In this document: positions 1-9,764 of the stretch, piece by piece
How positions within the stretch are numbered: position 1 is the first letter of the stretch
Layout: each line of letters opens with the position of its first letter
Origin: Deltaproteobacteria bacterium
Lineage (GTDB): Bacteria > Bdellovibrionota_B > Oligoflexia > Oligoflexales > Bog-1112
Assembly: GCA_020635195.1 (NCBI GenBank)
Contig: JACKAG010000004.1
Coordinates: 62,001-126,000, forward strand
DNA length: 64,000 nt
Reading direction: 5' to 3'
Notes under the pieces: generated by a model
Database searches by the model: none
The model's input: only the letters and a program-made list of their open reading frames with translations
Told to the model about the DNA's origin: nothing
Translations under genes and position numbers: made by a program

Positions 1-2565
1 GAGGCATATCTGCTGGCCTGGACCACGACTCCCTGGACATTGCCCACGAATCTGGCGTTGGCTGTCGGAAAAGACATTCATTATGTCCGGGTGAGGGATC
101 GTAGCTCTGGTGAGGTCTGGATTCTTGCTCAGGACAGGCTGGATTTTGTCTTCCGGCAGGGAAAACATAAAAAAGGTGCTTCGGATGAACCGGCCTGGGA
201 CATCCTTTCCTCAGTGACAGCAGAATCTCTGGCCGGACTTTCCTATGAACCCTTGTTTCCTTATTTCAACGACCAGCCTGAGGCCTTCCGGGTTCTGCTG
301 GCTGATTTTGTTGCGACAGATAATGGTACCGGCATTGTTCATCTTGCTCCCTGTTTTGGTGAAGATGACTTCCGGGTTTGCCGGGATCATGGCATTGCGA
401 TTGCGGATTCTCTCGATGATGCAGGCTGTTTTTCTGCAAAAGTTCCTGATTATGAAGGTCTTTATTTTAAGGATGCGGACAAAGTCATCTGCCGGGATCT
501 GAAACAACGGGGGCAGCTGCTCTGGCAGGATACACTGGTCCACAGTTATCCCTTTGATGAGCGAACGGACACCCACCTCATTTACCGGGCCGTGCCTTCA
601 TGGTATGTGGCCGTCGAAACATGTGTCGACAAATTGCTGCGAAACAATCAGCAGATCAACTGGGTGCCGGAGCATCTGAGAGATGGCAGGATGGGAAACT
701 GGCTCAAAAATGCCAGGGACTGGGCTATCAGCCGCAACCGCTTCTGGGGGACACCATTACCTGTCTGGCTCTGCGATCAGCATCCGGACGAGCACCGTGA
801 GGTGATGTCTTCTGTCCGTGATCTGGAAGAAAAGACCGGAAAAGAGATCCCTGATATTCATAAACATTTTATTCAGGATCTGACCTTTCCCTGTGGACAC
901 TGTTCCGGGACGATGCGGGCGGTTGATGTGGTCTTTGACTGCTGGTTTGAATCTGGCTCAATGCCCTATGCTCAGCAGCATTATCCCTTCAAAAACAAAG
1001 AAAATTTTCACGGAATTTTTCCGGCGGACTTTGTTGCGGAAGGCCTCGATCAGACGAGAGGCTGGTTTTATACCCTGAATGTTCTGTCGACGGCTCTTTT
1101 TGATACCCCGGCGTTTAAGAATGTGGTGGTTAATGGCACCATTCTGGATGAACGTGGCAAAAAAATGTCCAAGCGACATAAAAATTACACTCCTCCGGAT
1201 GAGCTGATTGAAACCTGGGGGGCTGACAGTGTCCGGCTTTATATGCTGAATTCTCCTCTCCTCAAGGGGGAGAATCTTATGTTTGCGGATAAGGGGGTCC
1301 GGGATGTGACCCGGGCGATTCTTCTTCCTCTCTGGAACGCCTACCGCTTTCTGGTGACATATGCCCATGCGGATCAGTGGGCCCCTGAAGCGGAGCTTCT
1401 GAAAGGACATCCGCCAAAGCTGCATCAGGCTTCAGATCGCTGGATGGTGTCTGTGTTGCAGTCTCTGATGGCAACAGTCCATCAGCATATGGAAGAGTAC
1501 AGGCTGTACCTTGTGGTGCCTGCGGTTGTGTCCTTTGTGGACGATCTGACCAACTGGTATATCCGGCTCAACCGGAGGCGTTTCTGGGGAAATACCGAGG
1601 CAGAAGGGATCAGTCAGGATCAGCATGAGGCTTGCTCCTGTCTTTTCTATGTTTTGCTTGAATTTTCAAAAATCCTGGCCCCTTTTGCTCCTTTTATTTC
1701 AGACCGGATTTATAAGAATCTGACAGATAAAGATCCGGAGGTCCCGCAGTCTGTCCATCTTTGTGATTATCCCCTTCCCCGGGAAGAGCTGCGGGATGAA
1801 GCGCTGGAAAGACAGACAGAGCTGGTCCGGCGGGTGACCTTGCTGGGGAGATCTTTGCGGCAGCAGTACAAGATCCGGACACGACAGGCCCTTGCTTCGA
1901 TGACGGTGATTGCACGCCGCGATGAGGAGTGTCAGAGTATAGCGGCGGGTATTGGGTTGCTGAAAGAAGAGCTCAATGTCAAGCAGGTTGATCTGACAAC
2001 CGATGAAGCAGGGCATGTAGGACTGAGTGTCAGGGCAAATCTGAAAAACCTGGGTAAGCGCCTGGGTAAGGGCCTTCAGGCATTCCGTCAGGCTCTTGGC
2101 GCTCTGAACGAATCCCGGGAACAGGTCGCGGATCTTCTGGCGGAGCTGGATGAAAAAGGAGAGGTCTGCTTTGCAGGGGTTCTGTTGAGTCCGGATGATC
2201 TGCTGGTAGATCGTCTTGCGCCGGATGGCTGTCAGATTGCGACGGAGCGGGAACTGACCGTCTTGCTGGATACAAGGCTGACTCCGGAGCTGATTGCAGA
2301 AGGGTATGCCAGGGAGCTGGTAAACCGGATTCAGAACTTTCGAAAGGACAGTCAGCTGAATGTCTCAGACCGGATCAGGCTGCAACTATGGCTGCCACAG
2401 ATTCTGGAGGAAGCTGCGAACTCGTTTCAGGAGTATATTCTGGCAGAAACCCTGGGGACAGAACTCAGGCTCATGAATGGAGCTGAATCCTGTGACTACC
2501 GCTTCAGACAGCAATGTGACATTGAAGGCATGGCCTGCACGTTGGCTCTGGAAACGGTTCCCTGA
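1..2565 (+). CDS. ileS: Isoleucyl-tRNA synthetase, type 2 (5' end outside window)
   Basis: Charges tRNA-Ile with isoleucine in the cytoplasm. The reading frame is open from base 1, so the gene starts upstream and the N-terminal part with the HIGH motif is not visible. Seen here: the rest of the CP1 editing domain (WTTTPWTLPTN at bases 19-51), the second half of the Rossmann core with the KMSKR signature (about base 1162), and the anticodon-binding domain. The form KKMSKRHKNY followed by GADSVRLYMLNSPLLKGENL is that of eukaryote-like (IleS2) enzymes rather than the KMSKS of common bacterial IleS1; IleS2 enzymes are known to be less sensitive to mupirocin. The C-terminal region carries the long extension of this type. 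The next gene overlaps its 3' end. Confidence 0.95.
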   Translation, partial: EAYLLAWTTTPWTLPTNLALAVGKDIHYVRVRDRSSGEVWILAQDRLDFVFRQGKHKKGASDEPAWDILSSVTAESLAGLSYEPLFPYFNDQPEAFRVLLADFVATDNGTGIVHLAPCFGEDDFRVCRDHGIAIADSLDDAGCFSAKVPDYEGLYFKDADKVICRDLKQRGQLLWQDTLVHSYPFDERTDTHLIYRAVPSWYVAVETCVDKLLRNNQQINWVPEHLRDGRMGNWLKNARDWAISRNRFWGTPLPVWLCDQHPDEHREVMSSVRDLEEKTGKEIPDIHKHFIQDLTFPCGHCSGTMRAVDVVFDCWFESGSMPYAQQHYPFKNKENFHGIFPADFVAEGLDQTRGWFYTLNVLSTALFDTPAFKNVVVNGTILDERGKKMSKRHKNYTPPDELIETWGADSVRLYMLNSPLLKGENLMFADKGVRDVTRAILLPLWNAYRFLVTYAHADQWAPEAELLKGHPPKLHQASDRWMVSVLQSLMATVHQHMEEYRLYLVVPAVVSFVDDLTNWYIRLNRRRFWGNTEAEGISQDQHEACSCLFYVLLEFSKILAPFAPFISDRIYKNLTDKDPEVPQSVHLCDYPLPREELRDEALERQTELVRRVTLLGRSLRQQYKIRTRQALASMTVIARRDEECQSIAAGIGLLKEELNVKQVDLTTDEAGHVGLSVRANLKNLGKRLGKGLQAFRQALGALNESREQVADLLAELDEKGEVCFAGVLLSPDDLLVDRLAPDGCQIATERELTVLLDTRLTPELIAEGYARELVNRIQNFRKDSQLNVSDRIRLQLWLPQILEEAANSFQEYILAETLGTELRLMNGAESCDYRFRQQCDIEGMACTLALETVP

Positions 2566-3640
2566 GTTTTTTCCTTTTTGCGTGATTCTGATCTCTGTGC
2601 TTTGCCTTCCGTCCTGTTATCTGAGCCGTCAGGCGCTGCATTACAACCATCTGATCAATTCGCGCAGACATATCGCATATCTCCTGCAGGATCAGGACCT
2701 TCCTGAAAAGACCCGTCATCAGCTCCGTCTGATCCAGGATCTTGTCCGTTATGCCACGGAGTCTCAGGGGCTGAACGGAGAGGGAAGTTATCGCTATTAT
2801 GTTGAATCGAAGGGAGATGCGGTTAGTTATCTGATCACGGCAGCATATCCGGACCGCCTCGAAAGCAGGAACTGGTGGTTTCCGTTTGTAGGGACAGTGC
2901 CTTATCTTGGTTTTTTTTCTGAGGCAGACAGGGATGCCGAAGGGCGTCTTCTTGCAGAGGAAGGCTATGATGTCTGGGCTGTGAATTCCGCAGCGTTTTC
3001 CGGGCTGGGCTGGATCGATGATCCGGTGTTTTCCGTGATGCTAAAAGGAGATGACAGGGATCTGGCCTCTGTTATCTTCCATGAGCTGGTGCACCGTAGT
3101 TTCTGGTTGAAGGGCCATCCTCTCTTTAATGAAAATCTGGCTTCTTATCTTGAAGAATGGATCACAGTGCAGTACTTAGCGGACAGTGGTCTGGCAGAAG
3201 CAGAGCTGGCGGCTTATCAGCTGGCCCGGGAGGAGAGGGCAGAGGACCAGAGACTTTACCAGCAGTGGCTTCGTGATCTGACAAAGGCTCTGAATGGGCT
3301 TTATGGGAAGGCAGCAGCCGGAGCTGTTGGGCGATCGGCTCTGTTTGCGGAGAAGGATAAGATTTTTCGTGACTTCAGAGCATCCATGCGTCCGGCCTTT
3401 CGGCGGGTGGACTATGTCGGAAAGGAGCCCTGGAATAACGCAAGGGTACTGGCTTCTTCCCTTTATAGTCCGGATACGGAGCGTTTTGCCCGGGCTCATC
3501 GCTGCGCGGGTCTTCTGTCCGCTGGAGCCTTTCTTGAAAAGCTTCAGGAGCAGCTGGACAGAGAGGCTGATCCGTTTGTCGCGCTGGATAGACTCTGTTC
3601 TCCGGAGCGTACCCTTTCAGTACAGGTAAAAAGAGGGTGA
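2519..3640 (+). CDS. Putative zinc aminopeptidase-like lipoprotein
   Basis: The protein has a basic N-terminus, a hydrophobic stretch and the lipobox-like LPSC, so it is probably a lipoprotein. A gluzincin-type site, HELVHRSF followed about 20 residues later by NENLASYLEE, supports a zinc-dependent peptidase and fits the family annotated as putative aminopeptidases (DUF2265/Aminopep type). The start is uncertain: the frame is open from an ATG at 2477, but that would overlap ileS by 89 bases; GTG 2519 or TTG 2525 keeps the whole signal sequence with less overlap. The last four bases overlap the mgtE start (GTGA), suggesting translational coupling in an ileS-aminopeptidase-mgtE run. The substrate is unknown. 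Confidence 0.75.
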   Translation, partial: TLKAWPARWLWKRFPEFFPFCVILISVLCLPSCYLSRQALHYNHLINSRRHIAYLLQDQDLPEKTRHQLRLIQDLVRYATESQGLNGEGSYRYYVESKGDAVSYLITAAYPDRLESRNWWFPFVGTVPYLGFFSEADRDAEGRLLAEEGYDVWAVNSAAFSGLGWIDDPVFSVMLKGDDRDLASVIFHELVHRSFWLKGHPLFNENLASYLEEWITVQYLADSGLAEAELAAYQLAREERAEDQRLYQQWLRDLTKALNGLYGKAAAGAVGRSALFAEKDKIFRDFRASMRPAFRRVDYVGKEPWNNARVLASSLYSPDTERFARAHRCAGLLSAGAFLEKLQEQLDREADPFVALDRLCSPERTLSVQVKRG

Positions 3641-5016
3641 AGATGTCAGGAACTACAGTTCCATTGTCGGCGGATGTTATCCAGAGGGCTCTGGATTACC
3701 GGGATTTCAGAGTCCTGCGCCGCTATCTTAAGGACAGTGAATTAGCCGATATTGCAGATGTCTTCTCTGATATTGAGATTACTTCCTGTGTTGCTTTATA
3801 TCGTCTTGTGCCCCGGCTCAGGAGGGCGGATCTTTTCGCATATCTGCCTTTTGAGAGGCAGGAAGAACTGCTGGAAGAGCTGCCTGATGTGATTGTTGAG
3901 GCGCTGATTAATGAAATGGAGCCGGACTCCAGAACCCGGTTGCTGGAAGAGCTGTCGTATGAACTGCGGAATAAAATCCTTCTGAAACTGAACCCGGAAG
4001 AGCGCAGGGTTGCCAGAAAGCTACTCAGTTATCCGGAAGACTCTGTCGGTCGTCTGATGACGCCTGAAGTGCTTGCTCTATCTGCTGATATGACGGTGGC
4101 TCAGGCGCTGGAAAAGATTCACTGGAACACCAGCCTGCCGGTTGAGTATCTGAATTACCTCTATGTGACGGGACAGAACGGAGAGCTGATCGGGGAGGTC
4201 AGTCTTGCTTCTCTGGTCGTCTGTGATCCCAGGACCCTGCTGGTCGGGGCTGTGATGAAAAAAAATTACGTTGCTCTGGAGCCAAATCAGGAGGGCAACG
4301 AGGCGGTTGAAATTTTCCGTAAATACGATACACACTTCATTCCTGTGGTGGATCAGGAAAGGAAGCTGCTTGGTATTGTGACATCAGATGATGTCTTTGA
4401 TGTTGCGGAAGAAGAGGCCACGGAAGATATACAGCAATTTGGTGGTCATCAGGCTCTGGAAGATTCTTATTTTCAGACACCATTTCTGACTATGGTCAGA
4501 AAGCGGGCGGGCTGGCTGGCGGTTTTATTTATCAGCGGTTTTATCTCCGGAGAAGCCATCAGGAACTATGAGGAGCTCTTATCCCGCTGGGGCTTTCTGG
4601 TTTTTTTTCTGACGACACTTAATTCTGCCGGGGGGAACTCCGGAACTCAGACGGCCTCTCTGATCATTCGTGGGCTGGCCATCAGTGAGATCTCCCTGAA
4701 AGACGTCTGGAAGGTCTTACGCAGAGAGCTGCTGGTTGGCCTTACTCTGGGTCTGATCCTTGCGTTTATTGGTGCGGGAAGGGCTCTGTCCTGGGGACTG
4801 GGGATCAAAGTAGCTCTGGTCATTGCTACGGTTGTGACCATTGTCGTTCTGCTGGGAGTCATCGCAGGATCGATGCTTCCCTTTTTATTCCGGGCCCTTC
4901 GGCTGGACCCGGCTGTGGTTTCGTCCCCTTTTATTTCAACAATTATGGATCTGAGCGGTGTGCTGCTTCTGTTTAACATTGCCGGCTTTGTTCTGAAACA
5001 CTTTGGTTTCCCCTGA
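3637..5016 (+). CDS. mgtE: Magnesium transporter MgtE
   Basis: Mg2+ channel of the inner membrane. The order is typical: an acidic N-terminal superhelical domain (to about residue 130), a pair of CBS domains (about 135-260, ending in VVDQERKLLGIVTSDDV), then five hydrophobic membrane segments. The pore signature NSAGGNSGTQ lies at the start of the second membrane segment, corresponding to the conserved GGNxGxQ of the family. At 459 residues it has the normal length. It starts at GTG 3637, overlapping the stop of the gene before; ATG 3643 is an alternative. In characterised homologues the cytosolic domains sense Mg2+ and close the pore; nothing in this sequence contradicts that. Confidence 0.95.
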   Translation: MKMSGTTVPLSADVIQRALDYRDFRVLRRYLKDSELADIADVFSDIEITSCVALYRLVPRLRRADLFAYLPFERQEELLEELPDVIVEALINEMEPDSRTRLLEELSYELRNKILLKLNPEERRVARKLLSYPEDSVGRLMTPEVLALSADMTVAQALEKIHWNTSLPVEYLNYLYVTGQNGELIGEVSLASLVVCDPRTLLVGAVMKKNYVALEPNQEGNEAVEIFRKYDTHFIPVVDQERKLLGIVTSDDVFDVAEEEATEDIQQFGGHQALEDSYFQTPFLTMVRKRAGWLAVLFISGFISGEAIRNYEELLSRWGFLVFFLTTLNSAGGNSGTQTASLIIRGLAISEISLKDVWKVLRRELLVGLTLGLILAFIGAGRALSWGLGIKVALVIATVVTIVVLLGVIAGSMLPFLFRALRLDPAVVSSPFISTIMDLSGVLLLFNIAGFVLKHFGFP

Positions 5017-5111
5017 AGCTCTGTCCTGTGATTCCGCTTTTTTGTTTCTGAAGCAGAACGTGCCGCCTGAGCTGAGCGGCTGTGATCTGTGCCTGATCGT
5101 GGAGATGCGTT

Positions 5112-5807
5112 GTGTGGATTGATGATGAGATGCTCATGCGCTGTCATGAGGACCGGGCTCTTTCTGTCTGGGTTCCGGAGTATCCGATGGTTGTGCTGGG
5201 GAGCAGTAACCGGGTGGAAGAGGAGTGCCTGGAGGAGGCCTGTCTCCGGGATGGAATTCCGCTTTTGAAACGTTATGGAGGCGGGGGGACGGTCCTGCTG
5301 CATCCGGGCTGCGTGGTCCTGAGCCTCGGACTGTGGACAGAGCATCCGTACCGGAATGACCGTTACTTCAGTATGATTAATCAGGCTCTGGCTGGGTGTC
5401 TGCTCAGCCGGTGGCCGGAGTTGGAAGGGATTGAAGAACGGGGAATCAGCGATCTTGCCATTGGCGGAAAGAAAATTGCAGGGACCTCGCTTTTCAGGAG
5501 CCGCCATTATCTTCTGTATCAGGCTTCTGTCCTGGTGGAGCCCAGGGCTCAGCTGATGGGCCGCTATCTGGCTCATCCTGGCCGGGAGCCGGAATATCGT
5601 CAGGGGAGATCTCATGAAGACTTTGTCTCAGGCCTGTCTCTGTATGTTCCGGCCCTGAGTCCTCATATGCTCTGTCAGGAATTAGAGCAGCACTTTATGG
5701 AGCATCTCCAGGAAGATGAACAGAGCAGGCTGCTCTGTAGTCAGCCCTCTCAGTGGCCTCATATTCTCAGGCGGGCTGCGCAGCACAGTGCTTTTGTCTC
5801 GCTCTGA
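5112..5807 (+). CDS. Lipoate-protein ligase-like protein
   Basis: BPL/LplA-type catalytic domain of 231 residues. Seen: RYGGGGTVLLHPG, matching the RRxSGGGxVxHD loop that binds the lipoyl-AMP, and DLAIGGKKIAGTSL, matching the conserved nGKKIaGsA segment with the catalytic lysine. It should transfer lipoate or octanoate to the E2/GcvH proteins of oxo-acid dehydrogenases or the glycine cleavage system. It lacks the separate C-terminal LplA domain, so it may be a transferase or need a partner. A GTG start (5112) is preceded by GGAG. No lipoylated target is encoded in the window. Confidence 0.8.
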   Translation: MWIDDEMLMRCHEDRALSVWVPEYPMVVLGSSNRVEEECLEEACLRDGIPLLKRYGGGGTVLLHPGCVVLSLGLWTEHPYRNDRYFSMINQALAGCLLSRWPELEGIEERGISDLAIGGKKIAGTSLFRSRHYLLYQASVLVEPRAQLMGRYLAHPGREPEYRQGRSHEDFVSGLSLYVPALSPHMLCQELEQHFMEHLQEDEQSRLLCSQPSQWPHILRRAAQHSAFVSL

Positions 5808-6125
5808 CTTCTGAGTCCTGGATCAGGGAATATATAGTCAGGGAGAAGGAATCTTCTGAAGGTGTACATACATGTAGCATCCTCAATTAGGTGGATTTAG
5901 TCGAGCCAAAAGCAAAATCAATATAAAATTAGTTGGTTATGTATTTTTAAAAAGGGCTATTTCCCTACTTTATTGAGATTGAGAAGCTATCTTTGGTCTG
6001 ATAATCTATTGTAATTTCAATATTTTTTATAAAATATTTTTGTTTTCTTTAAATTGTGCTACAATAATGATTTTAACTTGAGTTTAATTTCATGTTTGCA
6101 TAACCTCTTATATTGTCAGGAGAAT
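5808..6125. other. AT-rich intergenic region
   Basis: No convincing gene. The stretch from about 5870 to 6125 is clearly more AT-rich than the genes around it. A TACAAT at 6060-6065 could be a -10 element for the exported-protein gene that follows; no good -35 is visible. The Shine-Dalgarno AGGAG of the next gene ends the region. Confidence 0.5.
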
Positions 6126-6722
6126 ATGATGCTTAAGAACTTTATTTTGTTAATGATTGCAATGTTTACAGCCCAAGCGGCTCTGGCCGACAGCGTAGTT
6201 CCTGTTGATTTTAAAATCTATCCGAAGTTCAGAATTGAGAACCCGAAAGACATGTATAAGATGGACTTAGATCAGGCTGATGAGACAACAAATTTTCTGA
6301 TGATTCGTGTATCAGGGTATAAAGTGAATGAAGCAGTGGCTCGTAACCTGCTGGAACAGTATGGCCGGGAGAATGTGTTTTTTGTGACTGAAAAGCCTGC
6401 ATCATCGGTTCAGTCAATCTTAAAATCAGATGCGATCGCTGCTCTCGTCGGCTCGGCCGTGCTGTACTTTGCTGTGGCTGCGACAGGCTGGGTTAGCAAC
6501 GGCAAGATCTATGACTTAACGAAGAAGACTTTTGGCCAATCAACAGCGACGCATATCGACAAGTATGATTCCCTGTATCGTGTTCTTCCTATAAGAATAG
6601 CAGGCGCTGCCGCAGGAATCGCGCTACGGAGAAAATTCTTCCCGCGTTCTGAGCATCAGTACCTCGTAATACGGCTGACAAAGGCAGAATTGACTAAGCA
6701 GCAGCCTGCTTCGGATCTCTGA
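6126..6722 (+). CDS. Hypothetical exported protein with two hydrophobic segments
   Basis: Not recognised. An N-terminal signal peptide (about residues 1-20, ending AALA-D) is followed by a soluble stretch and then two moderately hydrophobic segments, around residues 100-120 (AALVGSAVLYFAVAATGW) and 155-170 (RIAGAAAGIAL). The protein is basic at the end. The start is set by AGGAG just upstream of ATG 6126/6129; the frame is open further upstream (6054) but that part has no ribosome site. It stands alone between the lipoate ligase and clpB and lies next to AT-rich DNA, so it may be acquired. Its layout of signal peptide, soluble part and late hydrophobic segments loosely recalls the lipoprotein family at 54-62 kb, but I see no sequence match. 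Confidence 0.6.
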   Translation: MMLKNFILLMIAMFTAQAALADSVVPVDFKIYPKFRIENPKDMYKMDLDQADETTNFLMIRVSGYKVNEAVARNLLEQYGRENVFFVTEKPASSVQSILKSDAIAALVGSAVLYFAVAATGWVSNGKIYDLTKKTFGQSTATHIDKYDSLYRVLPIRIAGAAAGIALRRKFFPRSEHQYLVIRLTKAELTKQQPASDL

Positions 6723-6867
6723 GCCATAAGCCCCCTCTCTGGGATCATTGATCCTTTCTTTGCTTTACCTTTTGAAGATAAGTCTTTTTTTATATCATTT
6801 GCTTAGCCTTTATTTTTTTATGGCATTTCTGTCCTGACCCGATAACAGAGCTGCAAAACCCTGGGAT

Positions 6868-9573
6868 ATGAGTGGCGAGATCGGAATGGACGTATCAAGG
6901 TATAGTTTTTTATGTCAGAAAGCCCTGCATCAGGGGCTGCAGTATGCCAAAAGTTTTGGACACGAGTCTCTCGAGGTGGAGCATGTTGCGCTGGCGCTGC
7001 TGAGAGCAGATTGCCTCAGTCTCCCTCTGAATGTTGAAACCAGACTCCAGGCAGAGATCAGGTCACAGCTTGCGCAGGTTCGGAAGGTGTTTGGTGATGT
7101 CTCCATTAAATTTGGTGTACGCCTGGACCGGGCTCTGGATGTTGCGGAGGAGGAGGCCGGAGAGGATCTTGTCACAGAGGAGCTCCTCTGGAAGGCTCTC
7201 TGTGCTCAGTCCACCCTGATTCAGAATACGATGGCACGGGATGAGGAAGCTCTTCAGGCTGAGGAAGGGCCGCGCAGAGAGCTTTCTTCAGAGCAGAGCG
7301 GCAGAAGAGAAGCCAGGGAAAAGCCTGCTGCGGACAAAGCGGAGGGGAGTCCGCTCCGGCAGGAAAAAAATGAGACGAAGGGAGAGGCTGAAAAAGAGGA
7401 GAAGCAGGGATCTGTTTATAAAATCCCTGAGAAACTGGAAAAGATCCTGAAGCAGTTTACCCAGGATCTGACAGAGCTGGCAGAGAGGGGAGAGCTTGAT
7501 CCTGTCCTGGGCCGTGATGCAGAAACCCGCCGGGTGCTGGAGATCCTCGGGAGGAAGAAGAAAAATAATCCCATTCTCATAGGAGAGCCCGGGGTAGGCA
7601 AGACAGCTGTGGCAGAGTCGGTCGCCCTGCGGATTGCAGAAGGCCGGGTTCCGGAACCTATGAAGCGGAAAAGGGTGCTGAGTCTGGATCTGGGCGCCCT
7701 GGTTGCCGGAGCGAAATTTCGTGGAGAGTTCGAGGAACGGATGAAAAACCTGCTGAAGGCTGTCAGAGCCTGCGGCGGAGATATCATCCTGTTTGTAGAT
7801 GAAATCCACATGCTTGTGGGAGCCGGTAGCGCGGAAGGTTCCGCAGATGCAGCCAACCTGATGAAGCCGGCACTCGCCCGGGGAGAGCTGCGTTGTCTTG
7901 GGGCAACCACACTGGATGAGTACCGGCAGTACATCGAAAAAGATCCGGCACTGGTGCGGCGTTTTCAGGAAGTCATGGTGGGAGAACCCGGGCGGGCGGT
8001 GGCGCTTTCCATCATGCGTGGCCTGAAAAGCCATTATGAAATTCATCATGGGGTCCAGATCAATGATGAGGCACTGGTGAGTGCGGTGGATCTGAGTATT
8101 CGCTATCTGCCAGCCAGGCGACTCCCTGATAAGGCGATCGATCTGCTGGATGAATCCTGTAGCCGTCTGAGGCTTCAGATCGACAGCGTTCCGTCCATTA
8201 TGGATGATCTGAAGTCTCAGATTGATCAGTATGAAATCGAAAAGAAGGCCATGGGTGATGATGAAACCGCCAGAGAAGCCCTCCGGAGCGTGGATGCAGA
8301 TCTGGCAAAGGTCCGTCAGGAATATGCAGCGGTGGAGGGTATCTGGCGCAGCCATCAGTCTCAGCTGGAAAGGCTGAGGAAGTATGAAAAGCGGCGGCAG
8401 GAGCTTCAGGCTCTGTTTGACAGCACAAGAACACAGGGGGAGTTTGACTTTGCTGCCAGGCTTCGTTTTGAGGAAATTCCACGGCTGGAAACAAAACTGA
8501 CCGGGGTCCGGGAGGATCTGGTAAGACTCCGTGATGAATACTCCTGGCTCAGACAGGTGGTTGGTAGCCCCGAGATTGCAGAGGTTATCTCGACCTGGAC
8601 AAGAATCCCTGTCAGTCAGCTGCTGAAGGATGAGTCCCGTTCGTTGCTGGATATGGAAAACAGACTCAGAGAGAGGGTCTTTGGGCAGGATGAAGCCCTT
8701 GGGGTGATCAGCCGGGCTATGATGCGCTCTCGTGTCGGGGTGAATGATCCGGATCGTCCTCTGGGCGTCTTTCTTTTTCTTGGGCCGACAGGTGTCGGTA
8801 AGACGGAAGCCGCAAAAGCCCTTGCAGAAGAATTGTTTGACAGTGAAACCAGGATGGTGCGGATCGATATGTCCGAGTTTATGGAGCAGCATAGCGTCTC
8901 GCGTCTGACGGGCTCTCCTCCTGGCTATGTCGGATATGGAGAGGGTGGCGAACTGACCGAACCAGTCCGGCGAAATCCCTATACGGTTGTACTTCTGGAC
9001 GAGATAGAGAAAGCACATCCCCGTATGATGGATGTGCTTTTGCAGCTTTTTGATGATGGCAGGCTCACAGATGCCAGAGGGCGGCTGGTTGATTTCCGTA
9101 ATGCTGTGGTCATTATGACATCGAACCTGCCCCTTGAACTTTCTTTGCCGGCCGAAGATGCGGAGGCAGAAGAAGAAAAAAGGAAGCAGCTCACACAGTA
9201 CCTGAGGCCGGAGTTTGTCGGGCGTATCGATGAAATTATTGTGTTCCGTCCTCTTGGTCGATTACACTTTGATTATCTGATGAATAAGCTTTTGCAGCAG
9301 CTGAATAAACGTCTGAAAAGCCGGCAGTTCAGACTAGAACTGGGGGAGAGATTCAGGTCTGAGCTGCTGAAGGGGCTGGCAGGAGGGAGCTTTGGAGGCA
9401 GAGCTCTGCGGCGCCTGTTTCAGCAGCTTGTCGTCGATAAAGTCTCAGAGCGGATTCTGACTCAGCCAGAACTCTGTAAGGGTTTCTGGAGGATGGAGCT
9501 TAATGATGCGTTGCAGGTCGAATGGTCTTCTGCTGTGGCAGAAGAAGATAAAGAAGATCCCGCCAGTGGGTGA
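6868..9573 (+). CDS. clpB: ClpB-type AAA+ protein disaggregase
   Basis: Hsp100 unfoldase of 901 residues. Domain order: Clp N-domain (about 1-135), an unusual charged linker (about 120-185), AAA+ module 1 with Walker A GEPGVGKT near residue 238 and Walker B ILFVDEIH, a coiled-coil middle domain (about 445-570) including the ClpB-like FDFAARLRFEEIPRLE, and AAA+ module 2 with GPTGVGKT near residue 639 and VVLLDEIEKAHP. No IGL/IGF loop is seen after MTSNL in module 2, so a ClpP partner is unlikely and the disaggregase role (with DnaK) is favoured over ClpA/ClpC. ATG 6868 is used; ATG 6886 is possible. Confidence 0.88.
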   Translation: MSGEIGMDVSRYSFLCQKALHQGLQYAKSFGHESLEVEHVALALLRADCLSLPLNVETRLQAEIRSQLAQVRKVFGDVSIKFGVRLDRALDVAEEEAGEDLVTEELLWKALCAQSTLIQNTMARDEEALQAEEGPRRELSSEQSGRREAREKPAADKAEGSPLRQEKNETKGEAEKEEKQGSVYKIPEKLEKILKQFTQDLTELAERGELDPVLGRDAETRRVLEILGRKKKNNPILIGEPGVGKTAVAESVALRIAEGRVPEPMKRKRVLSLDLGALVAGAKFRGEFEERMKNLLKAVRACGGDIILFVDEIHMLVGAGSAEGSADAANLMKPALARGELRCLGATTLDEYRQYIEKDPALVRRFQEVMVGEPGRAVALSIMRGLKSHYEIHHGVQINDEALVSAVDLSIRYLPARRLPDKAIDLLDESCSRLRLQIDSVPSIMDDLKSQIDQYEIEKKAMGDDETAREALRSVDADLAKVRQEYAAVEGIWRSHQSQLERLRKYEKRRQELQALFDSTRTQGEFDFAARLRFEEIPRLETKLTGVREDLVRLRDEYSWLRQVVGSPEIAEVISTWTRIPVSQLLKDESRSLLDMENRLRERVFGQDEALGVISRAMMRSRVGVNDPDRPLGVFLFLGPTGVGKTEAAKALAEELFDSETRMVRIDMSEFMEQHSVSRLTGSPPGYVGYGEGGELTEPVRRNPYTVVLLDEIEKAHPRMMDVLLQLFDDGRLTDARGRLVDFRNAVVIMTSNLPLELSLPAEDAEAEEEKRKQLTQYLRPEFVGRIDEIIVFRPLGRLHFDYLMNKLLQQLNKRLKSRQFRLELGERFRSELLKGLAGGSFGGRALRRLFQQLVVDKVSERILTQPELCKGFWRMELNDALQVEWSSAVAEEDKEDPASG

Positions 9574-9587
9574 GCATGATTCTCTGC

Positions 9588-9614
9588 TTGACTTTAATGT
9601 GCGGCGGCTATAGT
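9588..9614 (+). promoter_or_regulatory. Likely promoter of tRNA-Gln
   Basis: TTGACT (9588-9593) and TATAGT (9609-9614) are 15 bp apart, a little short of the optimum, and the -10 lies 38 bp before the tRNA. The GC-rich spacer and the position support it; not proven. Confidence 0.5.
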
Positions 9615-9652
9615 TCATTCATTGCCGGATCTGATTGTTCCGGATAAAGTGC

Positions 9653-9727
9653 TGGGGTGTCGTCAAGTGGTAAGACACAAGATTTTGATTCTTGCATTCG
9701 CAGGTTCGAGTCCTGCCACCCCAGCCA
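9653..9727 (+). tRNA. tRNA-Gln (anticodon TTG)
   Basis: A full cloverleaf is seen. The acceptor arm TGGGGTG pairs with CACCCCA, the anticodon stem CAAGA/TCTTG encloses loop TTTTGAT with anticodon TTG, the T arm contains GGTTCGAGTCC, and CCA is encoded at 9725-9727. TTG reads CAA (and CAG by wobble). It lies between clpB and prs, 37 bp before prs, and is likely cotranscribed with or just upstream of it. Confidence 0.97.
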
Positions 9728-9764
9728 CTTCTGCCCTTCTCAATGAACAGGAAGGATAACGCCT

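Noticed and set aside
4647..5615. 322-codon minus-strand frame over mgtE and the lipoate ligase
   Set aside because: Covers two clear genes on the other strand and has low-complexity shadow composition.
7288..9018. 576-codon open frame on the minus strand inside clpB
   Set aside because: It lies antisense to a well-recognised ClpB gene, shows no domain and has the Cys/His/Pro/Ser-rich composition of a frame shadow.
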